Assembly (NCBI GenBank): GCA_030528145.1 | Contig: JAUMZK010000001.1 | Coordinates: 425,780 to 489,779, forward strand | Length of the DNA: 64,000 nt | Origin: Actinomycetaceae bacterium | GTDB lineage: Bacteria > Actinomycetota > Actinomycetes > Actinomycetales > Actinomycetaceae | Direction: 5' to 3' | Shown here: positions 56,831 through 64,000 of the stretch, piece after piece | Numbering within the stretch: the first letter of the stretch is position 1 | How the letters are laid out: the number at the start of each line of letters is the position of its first letter | The notes under the pieces: generated by a model | What the model was told of the DNA's origin: nothing | Databases searched by the model: none | What the model saw: only the letters and a program-made list of their open reading frames with translations | Program-made: the position numbers and the translations under genes

Positions 56831-58563
56831 GTTCCACTCCCTATCGTTTGTAGTTCCGCAACCATATGCACGAGGTCGCCAATTGCGCGAAGTCTGCCGG
56901 CTTTTGCAGCTTCCACCCCCTTGGCGTGCGCATCGGCTTCGGCGAATAATGCCAGTGCTGTCAATAAATCAGGACTGTCACCGATAGCGCGGCTGGCTTC
57001 AGCCACTTTTTCCGGATTTAGGCTTTTAGCGAGGGCGAAAACCGGCAAAATTCTCTGGTTCGCTATCAGTTGTAACACTAGTTGCTTTTGGATCGGATCT
57101 AGTCCGAGGGCGGTCAAAATAGTTTCCGCCTTATCCACGCTCCTTTGTACATAAGTGTTAGTGCCGTCCTTGCCGATATTGTGAAATAAGCCGGTCAGTG
57201 CGGCAACTGCCTTGTCTGGTAAGTTTTCTCTCTGGGGCATCTGGCTGGGTCTGCGCCCACTGATAAGGTCCACAAAAATTTCGGCGCACGTCACCGAATG
57301 CAGGTCGACAGTAAACTTGTGGTCGGCATTTTTTTGCGGCAAAAACCGAATATTTTGCCATTGTGGAAACCATTTTGCGGGAATATTTTCGCGGTCAAGT
57401 TGCGCCCAAATGCGCGTTAGGCCAGGGCGAATAATAAAGTCCAAAAAGATGTCTCTTTGCTCGCTCGTCCACGTTTCGCCCGGAAAACTGGCTTCGCGTA
57501 GTGTCGCAACAGTCTTAGCTTCAATAGTGGTTTCGACACTGACGGCGGCGCGGGCAATGCGCAAGGTAATGGTAGGGTCTTTTAGCGCCTTCTTTTTCGC
57601 TAAACTAATCTGCCCGTCTTTTATGGCGACGCCCTCGTCAACCTCGCCTACTGCACCCATAGGGCGCACAATTTGCAGAGCTTTCGTAAACAACTGGCGG
57701 GCAGAACTAGAGAGCGCTAAATCTAAAGATTTCGACACTTCAGTTTCAATTCCGAGGGCGATAGCCGCCAGTTTCTGCATCAACGTACCGCCTGCGGTGC
57801 CCAGCGTCCTCGCAATGTAGTCCTGTTGGTTTTGCACCAGCCGCTCCTGGTTGGTCCTGGTGCGTAAGCTGAGAAGGTCGCGGATGTCTAAAAGTGCGGT
57901 CTCGCTCTCGACTAATTCGTTTTCAATGCCCTGCGCCAAACGCCCGGTAGCGAAGCTGCGCGCCAACCACAAGTCTGCCAACCCACCACGGCAATATCGT
58001 AAATGTGGCTCATTTTGGTAGGACAAATCCCCGTATTCTTCCCACCGTTCGTGGGCAGCGCGGCGCATATGCGGCAAATTTTCGGCAACCCCTTCGCGCC
58101 AAGTTGTCACCATTGTCTGCCTCGCCGCATGTGCCAAGCCGACATTTCCTGCCACCCACCGCGACTCCAGCAGCATTACTTGCCCGGCAGCATGAGGTTC
58201 AACTGCGGGCACAAAATCTTCAAGACGGTGGGCGCGCAGCGAAAAAGGAATCCCCGTTTCTTGCAAAAACTGTTGCAATTGGGTGGTAAAACCGGGATCG
58301 GGAGTCGCGGAAATAACGTGCAGGTCGACCTCGGAATACAGCCCAGCGATGCGACGCGCATTGTCGCCGGTAACCACCAAAGCCGCATCCGACCCGCCCC
58401 CCACTTGTGCCCAGGCATGCGCTAAAATTTGGTCGGTAATGTTCGCCAAGGCGCGCCGGTAGCGCTGCCCGAAACGAAACTGCCGCGCAGGACCCAATGG
58501 TGCAATAACGGGCACGAGCTCCCGCCGTCGCGCCAACAAATCCTTAATCTGCAACGATGGCAT
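56827..58563 (-). CDS. degenerate GlnD-like protein (uridylyltransferase homologue lacking catalytic residues)
   Basis: 578-residue open frame with the layout of GlnD but short: N-terminal nucleotidyltransferase-like region, helical middle (LRYCRGGLADLWLARSFATG matches GlnD) and HD-like region. It ends before any ACT domains; family length is about 750-900. The NT signature GG-x-G...DxD reads TGDNARRIAGLYSEVD (G66, E78, D80), so the glycine pair and first Asp are lost. The HD site reads LFHNIGKDG near 461 (HN for HD) and later LIANQRILP (Gln for His). It sits between ftsY and ffh where actinobacteria keep amt-glnB-glnD. No amt or glnB is here. Confidence 0.85.
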   Translation of the reverse strand: MPSLQIKDLLARRRELVPVIAPLGPARQFRFGQRYRRALANITDQILAHAWAQVGGGSDAALVVTGDNARRIAGLYSEVDLHVISATPDPGFTTQLQQFLQETGIPFSLRAHRLEDFVPAVEPHAAGQVMLLESRWVAGNVGLAHAARQTMVTTWREGVAENLPHMRRAAHERWEEYGDLSYQNEPHLRYCRGGLADLWLARSFATGRLAQGIENELVESETALLDIRDLLSLRTRTNQERLVQNQQDYIARTLGTAGGTLMQKLAAIALGIETEVSKSLDLALSSSARQLFTKALQIVRPMGAVGEVDEGVAIKDGQISLAKKKALKDPTITLRIARAAVSVETTIEAKTVATLREASFPGETWTSEQRDIFLDFIIRPGLTRIWAQLDRENIPAKWFPQWQNIRFLPQKNADHKFTVDLHSVTCAEIFVDLISGRRPSQMPQRENLPDKAVAALTGLFHNIGKDGTNTYVQRSVDKAETILTALGLDPIQKQLVLQLIANQRILPVFALAKSLNPEKVAEASRAIGDSPDLLTALALFAEADAHAKGVEAAKAGRLRAIGDLVHMVAELQTIGSGT

Positions 58564-59839
58564 CTACAAACGCTTCCGCATCGAATGGGGCGAGGTCGTC
58601 GGGTCCTTCCCCCAATCCCACCAACTTCACGGGCACCCCCAATTGTTTTTGTACAGAAACCACAATTCCACCTTTGGCGGAGCCATCCAGTTTTGTCAAA
58701 ACAATACCCGTCAGGGGCACTACTTCGTTAAAAACTTTGGCCTGCGCCATACTATTTTGTCCAATGGTGGCATCCAAAACCAGCAAAGTTTCCGTTATAG
58801 GAGCCTGTTTTTCAATGACGCGACGAACCTTACCCAATTCATCCATGAGCCCCGTCTTGTTTTGCAAACGCCCCGCAGTATCAACCAGCACAGTGTCACT
58901 GCCAGCTTGCTTTGCCGCCGCCACCGCATCGAACGCCACCGAAGCCGGGTCAGCGCCCTCTTTATGCGAACGCACGCACGTGGCGCCCACCCGCTGCGCC
59001 CATGTTTCCAACTGGTCCGCCGCGCCCGCACGGAAAGTATCCGCCGCCCCTAACGTGACCGTTTTGCCAGAAGCTACCAAAATGCGCGCAATTTTACCCA
59101 CTGTAGTGGTTTTCCCGGTGCCGTTGACGCCCACTACTAACACCACACCGGGGTTAGCGTCCTCGCCATCTAAATTCAGCGAACGGTCCAAATTGGGGTC
59201 AACTTGTGCCAGTAGAGCGGCGCGCAAAATCTGTTTCACCCGTGCCAAATCCGTAGTGCCGTCGGCGGCAACCGCAGTTTTCAGTTCGGCAACTATCTGC
59301 TCGGTTGCCTCTACTCCAAGGTCAGCCATCAGCAAAGTATCTTCGATTTCTTCCCAGTCTGCCGCTGCTAACGTGCCTTTGCCCAGAATTGTTAGCAAAG
59401 CGTTACCGAGCGCCCCAGAGCGCGCCAACCGCGAGCGCAAACGCCGCATCCTCCGCGTTGGTTCTTCGGGAATATCGGGAGTTTCAGGGATCGCAGAAGC
59501 ACTGTCTGCGTTTTCGAGCTCAGGAGTGTGCTGCTGTTCAGGTTTACTTAGTGTAGACCTGTTACTACTTTCGCGAGTTTCCGTTGCACTTTGCGTCCCA
59601 CTGGGGGCAGCGCCGGTCCCACTGGGGGCGCCAAAGTCTGCACTGGTTGGCTCACTTTCTGCATTTTTGGTAGGTTCCCCGTTGGGCGTAGTGTCTTGTT
59701 GGTTTTGAGGACGATGCGCCCCATTCCCCTTCTTTTGTTGGAATCGCGCCCAAAAACCGCCGCCTACCAAAACTGCCAGACCCACGCCTACGCCGCCAAG
59801 GACGGTGGGGTCAGAAAGCCAAAGTAATAATTGCTCCAT
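58544..59839 (-). CDS. ftsY: signal recognition particle receptor FtsY
   Basis: SRP receptor GTPase at the membrane. The 431 residues start with one membrane helix (WLSDPTVLGGVGVGLAVLVG), then an acidic/Ser-rich linker (to about 125) and the NG domain. G1 is GVNGTGKTTTVGKIA near 235, followed by LGAADTFRAGAADQL, DTAGRLQNK and TKLDGSAKGG. Its 3' end overlaps the glnD-like gene by 20 nt. Confidence 0.96.
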   Translation of the reverse strand: MEQLLLWLSDPTVLGGVGVGLAVLVGGGFWARFQQKKGNGAHRPQNQQDTTPNGEPTKNAESEPTSADFGAPSGTGAAPSGTQSATETRESSNRSTLSKPEQQHTPELENADSASAIPETPDIPEEPTRRMRRLRSRLARSGALGNALLTILGKGTLAAADWEEIEDTLLMADLGVEATEQIVAELKTAVAADGTTDLARVKQILRAALLAQVDPNLDRSLNLDGEDANPGVVLVVGVNGTGKTTTVGKIARILVASGKTVTLGAADTFRAGAADQLETWAQRVGATCVRSHKEGADPASVAFDAVAAAKQAGSDTVLVDTAGRLQNKTGLMDELGKVRRVIEKQAPITETLLVLDATIGQNSMAQAKVFNEVVPLTGIVLTKLDGSAKGGIVVSVQKQLGVPVKLVGLGEGPDDLAPFDAEAFVDAIVAD

Positions 59840-59883
59840 GCCTTTATCTTTTCTTAAAGTAAGCTTTTAATCGATCTGGATAA

Positions 59884-60300
59884 TTACTGACCAGAGGCGC
59901 GCGAGTGATTTGCTGACGCCCAGTCTTGACCGTCCACAGCTGTAGTCCTATCGCCGGCATTTGATGCGTGAGGACGTCTTTTTATGTGCAGTTCGTGAGC
60001 TTCTTTAAGGGTAAATTCTTTTACTTCCTGGGCTGCGTTCGCATATTGGTCAGCTTCTTTTAGGACGCTAAGAACTGTAGGTGCAGCTTGTCCTTCTGCC
60101 AAAATATCGGTCAGGTCGGTTGTTTCTGGCACCTTACTGGTCCCCAAGTTGTTGTTTTGCCACTGCGATTTGGCTTCTTGAAGCCACGTCACAATGCCGC
60201 CCTCGGGACTGTGGGTACGAATTACCACAGCAATAACTACGCCCGCTACCAATACGGTTAGCATGAGGGCAAGAAAGGACAGCAGTAGTATCAACAGCAC
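59884..60300 (-). CDS. small single-pass membrane protein, unknown (138 aa)
   Basis: One N-terminal hydrophobic helix (LLLSFLALMLTVLVAGVVIA) followed by about 110 polar residues with a helical segment (SVLKEADQYANAAQEVKEFT) and a basic, disordered tail. I do not recognise a family. It lies between smc and ftsY with 52-nt and 44-nt gaps, in the same direction. Confidence 0.65.
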   Translation of the reverse strand: MLLILLLSFLALMLTVLVAGVVIAVVIRTHSPEGGIVTWLQEAKSQWQNNNLGTSKVPETTDLTDILAEGQAAPTVLSVLKEADQYANAAQEVKEFTLKEAHELHIKRRPHASNAGDRTTAVDGQDWASANHSRASGQ

Positions 60301-60352
60301 ATCTTGATTGTGCCATATTATTGCCTTGGACTAATCCGGTGTTATAGAAGAG

Positions 60353-63300
60353 TTATGCATTCTTGACAAGCTTTTGCGATATTACTGTGGTGACACCGGC
60401 TTGCATAGTCACACCATACAGGGCATCTGCTATCTCCATAGTGCGTTTTTGGTGCGTGATAACAATTAATTGTGAGCTTTGTTGAAGTTCTTTAAACACT
60501 TCCAGTAGCCGTGCCAGGTTGGCGTCATCTAGCGCAGCTTCGACCTCGTCCATGACGTAAAAGGGTGAGGGGCGAGCCTGGAAAATCGCTACTAACAGTG
60601 CCATTGCGGCAAGGGAGCGTTCCCCACCGGAAAGCAGCGACAACTGTTTTACGCGTTTGCCTGCCGGTCTGGCTTCAATTTCTATGCCAGTTTCCAACAT
60701 GTTTGTAGGGTCTGTCAGTACCAGGTCGCCCTCGCCCCCTGGAAACAGCACACCGAAAACGTGCTGGTAGGCGGCGCGCGTGTCTGCGAAAGCGGACGCG
60801 AATGCTGCACGAACTTTCCCGTCCACTGTATCGATTATTTCCAAGAGGTCACGCCGAGACGCCTTCAGGTCTGCTAATTGGGAGGCGAGGAATTTGTGTC
60901 GCTCTTCTAAGGCAGCGTGTTGTTCTAACGCCAGTGGGTTGACTTTGCCCAGGGCGCGCAGTTCGCGTTTTGCCCGGCGCAGGCGCTTTTCTTGGGTAGC
61001 GCGCACGTAGGCTTCGCCCTCGGGATGATCGGGAGTGGGCACGGGCAAGTGCGGACCAAATTGGTCAATGAGGTCAGAAATCTGCAGCCCAAAGGTTTCG
61101 CTGGCTTTGTCAGCTACTTGCGTAAATGCGCTCTCGACCTGGGCTTTTGTCAGTTCACTTTGGTGTGCAGCAGCGGTTATGGTGTCCAGGTTTTGCCGAA
61201 CTGCCTCAATTTTTTGGCGCACGGACTGTACCTGCGTGTTTTGGCTGGCGTTTTCTTTTTCGGCATTTTCACGCGCAGCAGTGGCATCTTGGAGGGCTTT
61301 TGTGGCGGCCGCTGCAGCGCTAGCAGCACGCGCTTGCAAACTGGCAATTTTCGCGTATTTTTCTTTCCGCGCGCTTTCTGCCCGCGCTACCGAACGTTGT
61401 TTTTCGAGGGCGGTGGCGGCATTTTGGCGTAGCGTGCGGGCGCGCGCGGCGAGCATCCGTTGTTGTTCTTCCCCACTTTTGAGGGCGATGCGCAAGTCCG
61501 TGGTCTTTTCGCGCTGTTCTTCAAACCTGGTGACGGCGCGCGCCAGGTCTTCTTCTAGTTCGTTTACCTCGGTTCCGGGGGCGGCTTTGGCGGCAAATTC
61601 CCGGAGGGCGTTTTCGGCTTCTTCGGCGCGGCAGGCAAATTCTTGCAATTGTTTGCGAGCGCGTGCCAATTGTGTTTGGGCGCGTTTCACTTCCCCCTGC
61701 GCGGCGTCCACTTTCGCTAATGCCCGCGCCCGCTCCTTGGCAATTTCAGCCTGGCGAGCGTCGCCCGCACGCAACTTTTCTAACGCTACTTTTGCCCCAG
61801 CTTCTGCCGTTTCTAACTGCGTCTGGGCGTTTTCCATGCGGGCGCGCAGTTCGCCTAACCGTTGTTCCGCACTGGTTGCTTTTGTGGCTGCGTCTTCCAT
61901 GGCGGCTTGTATTTCGAGGACGCCCGCCCCAGGGGCGGCACCAGAGCGGCGGGCAAAGCGCCTCCCTATAGTGGCGCCCTCGGGCGTGACAAGCTGACGC
62001 ACGCCCACCGGCAGTTTCGCCTGTAAGTGTGGGGCTACGACCACTCCTGCCAGTGCACGCCGTACAAAACTGGCAATCTGAGGGGTGCGGGCACGCACCA
62101 GGTGGCTTGCCCACTGCCATTTTTCCGGCAGCTGTGCATCGTCCTCGTTCCCCAAACCAGCAAAATTCCCAGTAATGCCCGTGTCCTCGCAGTCCCCTGA
62201 CTTTTCCGCGTTTTCGTCCTCGGCAATAACCAGCACCACCTCTCCACTGGTGTTATCCAAGATGGTGGTAGCCACCTGGGAACCGGCAACCACTGTGGCA
62301 CCGGCAAGGTCTCCCAAAATGATTCCCACGGCTTTTTCGTAACCAGGCTCAATTTCCAGCATGGGCGCTAACGGCCCCAAGGTTTGGTGGGCTTCCAAAT
62401 TAGCTTTGGCGAAGGTAGCGCTGGCCGCTAATGCGTCCCGTCGTCCCAACCAGTGTGCCACTTCGGCGCGCACTTCCGTGACTTTTTTCGTCAGTTCGCG
62501 AACTTGTTCGCGCAAATCGGTGACGGTTTCGCTGGCTTGCCGGTGTGCCTTGGCCCAGCCTTCGTCCTCAATCTTCGGAATAGGCCCCACCTGCGTCTTT
62601 GCCGCCACTAACCGGTTTTGGGCACTCTCTACAGCCGCCTCCGCGCCTTTTACTGCGTCTTGTTCGCCCTCGTAACGGGACTTCGCGGCCGATAACCTTT
62701 GTTCCAGTTCGCCGCGCTTTTGAGCGTGGGCGCGCGCAGCGTTTTTCGTGGCAGCCAGACGCGCCGCCAGGTCGTCCCGGTTCTGCTTGGCTTCCTGGCA
62801 CGCTTTTTCAGCCTGCGCCATTTTTTCCGTTAGTTGCAACACTAATTGGTGTTGTTTGGCATCAGCGGCGGTGGCGCTGGCAGCCTTTTGTTCCAATTCA
62901 ACTGGATTTTCGCCGGTATACACCAGCGGTGTCTGCAGTTGAGCTTGCCTTTCGCTAGCCAGCGCCAGGGTTGAGCGCAGCCTTTCACGTACAGCCGTGA
63001 GTCGTTGCCAATTGCGCGTAAGTTCTTGAGCTTTGCCTGAATTTTCCCGTTCGCACTGCTGCAGTTTTTGCAGGGTTTGATTCAGTTCGCGCAATTCGGC
63101 ACTGGCACGGTGCCGCCCGGCTTCGCTGTCTTTCGCGGCCTCTTCTAGGACCTGAAGTTGGTCGCGCAATTTCGCGGCATCCTCGGCCAAAATCCGTGCG
63201 CTGGCATCACGCACGGTCGCCATTATTAGGTCCGCCTGACGGGCACTTTCAGCTTGGCGCGCTAAGGGACCCAATTGTTTGTTTATTTCCTGGGTGAGGT

Positions 63301-63877
63301 CCTCAAGGCGCGTCAAATTTGCTGCCATTGACTCCAGTTTCGCCAGCGCCCGCTCTTTCCTTTTGCGGTGTTTGAGGACGCCCGCCGCTTCTTCGATAAA
63401 ACTTCGTCTTTCGCCTGGACTGGCTGCCAAGATTCGGTCCAGTTGACCTTGACCGATGATGACGTGCATTTGCCGCCCCATGCCGGTGTCGGAAAGTAAT
63501 TCTTGAACATCCAGTAGGCGCGCACTGACGCCATTTATGTAGTATTCGCTGCCTCCCCCACGGAACATGATGCGGCGGATTTCGACCTCACTGTAGTCAA
63601 TTGGCAAAGTCCCGTCGGAATTGTCAATAGTAAGTGCCACTTCCGCGCGTCCCAGCGCGGGTCGCGCAGACGTGCCAGCAAAAATAACGTCTGCCATTTG
63701 GCTGCCGCGCAGGGTTTTGGCGCCCTGTTCGCCCATTACCCAGGCGAGGGCGTCCACAATGTTAGATTTTCCCGACCCGTTTGGACCAACTACACAGGTG
63801 ATTCCTGGTTCTAGACGCAGTGAAGTCGCCGTAGCGAAAGATTTAAAACCTTTTAGCGTTAGCGACTTCAGGTACAC
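60353..63877 (-). CDS. smc: chromosome segregation protein SMC
   Basis: 1174-residue condensin ATPase that folds and segregates the chromosome with ScpA/ScpB. Walker A is VGPNGSGKSN (about 30-39). Coiled coils run from about 165 to 505 and 670 to 1010, separated by a hinge (about 510-665, ending TPEGATIGRRFARRSGAAPG). The C-terminal head has signature LSGGERSLAAMALL and Walker B YVMDEVEAALDDAN. GTG 63877 is the start, with a weak GAAAG site upstream. Dense in the CGAGGRCG word. Confidence 0.97.
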   Translation of the reverse strand: MYLKSLTLKGFKSFATATSLRLEPGITCVVGPNGSGKSNIVDALAWVMGEQGAKTLRGSQMADVIFAGTSARPALGRAEVALTIDNSDGTLPIDYSEVEIRRIMFRGGGSEYYINGVSARLLDVQELLSDTGMGRQMHVIIGQGQLDRILAASPGERRSFIEEAAGVLKHRKRKERALAKLESMAANLTRLEDLTQEINKQLGPLARQAESARQADLIMATVRDASARILAEDAAKLRDQLQVLEEAAKDSEAGRHRASAELRELNQTLQKLQQCERENSGKAQELTRNWQRLTAVRERLRSTLALASERQAQLQTPLVYTGENPVELEQKAASATAADAKQHQLVLQLTEKMAQAEKACQEAKQNRDDLAARLAATKNAARAHAQKRGELEQRLSAAKSRYEGEQDAVKGAEAAVESAQNRLVAAKTQVGPIPKIEDEGWAKAHRQASETVTDLREQVRELTKKVTEVRAEVAHWLGRRDALAASATFAKANLEAHQTLGPLAPMLEIEPGYEKAVGIILGDLAGATVVAGSQVATTILDNTSGEVVLVIAEDENAEKSGDCEDTGITGNFAGLGNEDDAQLPEKWQWASHLVRARTPQIASFVRRALAGVVVAPHLQAKLPVGVRQLVTPEGATIGRRFARRSGAAPGAGVLEIQAAMEDAATKATSAEQRLGELRARMENAQTQLETAEAGAKVALEKLRAGDARQAEIAKERARALAKVDAAQGEVKRAQTQLARARKQLQEFACRAEEAENALREFAAKAAPGTEVNELEEDLARAVTRFEEQREKTTDLRIALKSGEEQQRMLAARARTLRQNAATALEKQRSVARAESARKEKYAKIASLQARAASAAAAATKALQDATAARENAEKENASQNTQVQSVRQKIEAVRQNLDTITAAAHQSELTKAQVESAFTQVADKASETFGLQISDLIDQFGPHLPVPTPDHPEGEAYVRATQEKRLRRAKRELRALGKVNPLALEQHAALEERHKFLASQLADLKASRRDLLEIIDTVDGKVRAAFASAFADTRAAYQHVFGVLFPGGEGDLVLTDPTNMLETGIEIEARPAGKRVKQLSLLSGGERSLAAMALLVAIFQARPSPFYVMDEVEAALDDANLARLLEVFKELQQSSQLIVITHQKRTMEIADALYGVTMQAGVTTVISQKLVKNA

Positions 63878-63892
63878 GGCGTAACTTTCTGG

Positions 63893-64000
63893 TTAGTTCC
63901 CACTATTTTCGCCGGGGAACCAAATACCTATTTCGCGCTTTGCAGCAGCGGGCGAATCGGAACAGTGAATAATGTTTTCTATGGTTCCAGTTCCCCAGTC
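63893..64000 (-). CDS. ndk: nucleoside diphosphate kinase (C-terminal 35 residues)
   Basis: The last 35 codons before TAA read TIENIIHCSDSPAAAKREIG and then IWFPGE, the C-terminus of Ndk with the phosphohistidine in NIIHCSDS. The usual motif is N-x2-H-[GA]-S-D; here Cys follows the catalytic His. Ndk balances NTP pools. The start lies beyond the window. It ends 15 nt before the smc start codon in the same direction. Confidence 0.92.
   Translation of the reverse strand, partial: DWGTGTIENIIHCSDSPAAAKREIGIWFPGENSGN

Noticed and set aside
60780..62960. Long plus-strand ORFs antisense to smc
   Set aside because: They are shadows of the high-G+C coiled-coil codons; smc on the minus strand has all family motifs.

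Overview
The window is a stretch of actinobacterial chromosome with moderate G+C. It most resembles a host-associated member of the Actinomycetaceae, but genus is inferred, not shown. The evidence is the actinobacterial gene order smc-ftsY-(glnD)-ffh-amidohydrolase-rpsP-khpA-rimM-trmD-rplS-lepB-rnhB-DUF2469-yraN-comM-dprA-xerC-rpsB-tsf-pyrH-frr-cdsA-rlmN-dxr-rseP-ispG-proS-...-rimP-nusA-ylxR-infB-rbfA-truB, nearly all on the minus strand. Actinobacteria-specific families (DUF3052, DUF3145, DUF2469, DUF4439, anchored-repeat ABC transporter proteins, homodimeric AceE) point the same way.

Layout, left to right. 1-6043: truB (cut by the window edge), rbfA, infB, ylxR, nusA and rimP, a translation/transcription operon read leftwards, with a divergent DUF4439 lipoprotein (6094-7050). 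7050-10000: two tRNA genes, each next to foreign or decayed DNA. A broken two-cistron HTH remnant lies at the 3' side of tRNA-Asn. A 1.1-kb island carrying a BrnT/BrnA-like toxin-antitoxin pair lies between a CAT-anticodon tRNA and a 40-bp copy of its 3' end. 10000-20420: a metal-uptake locus of the anchored-repeat ABC transporter type (surface repeat proteins, chimeric substrate-binding protein, wall protein, ATPase, permease). It has a decayed surface-protein paralogue and two near-identical Fur/Zur-like operators. 20500-22000: tRNA-Val and a multiply frameshifted hydrolase. 22000-27300: DUF3052, aceE, pirin, an unknown small gene and DUF3145. 27400-39050: def, proS, isoprenoid genes (ispG, dxr), rseP-like protease, DivIVA-domain protein, rlmN, cdsA, frr, pyrH, tsf, rpsB. 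39300-46450: M23 peptidase, xerC, dprA, comM, yraN, DUF2469, rnhB, lepB, YeiH transporter. 46500-48280: broken dihydroxyacetone kinase and a zinc alcohol dehydrogenase inserted in the conserved block. 48480-55110: rplS, trmD (fused to a GNAT-like domain), rimM, HAD phosphatase, khpA, rpsP, amidohydrolase, ffh. 55200-63900: a phosphatidylcholine-synthase-like gene, an unknown membrane protein, a degenerate GlnD, ftsY, a small membrane protein, smc, and the end of ndk.

The most striking signal is a short non-palindromic word, CGAGGRCG (core GAGGRCG). By eye I counted about 143 cores on both strands (71 plus, 72 minus), roughly one per 450 bp, against about 20 expected from base composition. It occurs in genes of every function and several times as inverted pairs. 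Its density and lack of strand bias resemble DNA uptake sequences of Neisseria or Haemophilus more than Chi or KOPS. I know of no such sequence described for this group. Other notable points are the GlnD relic with lost catalytic residues in the place of amt-glnB-glnD, the TrmD-GNAT fusion, the Pcs-like lipid enzyme, and the tRNA-borne toxin-antitoxin mini-island.
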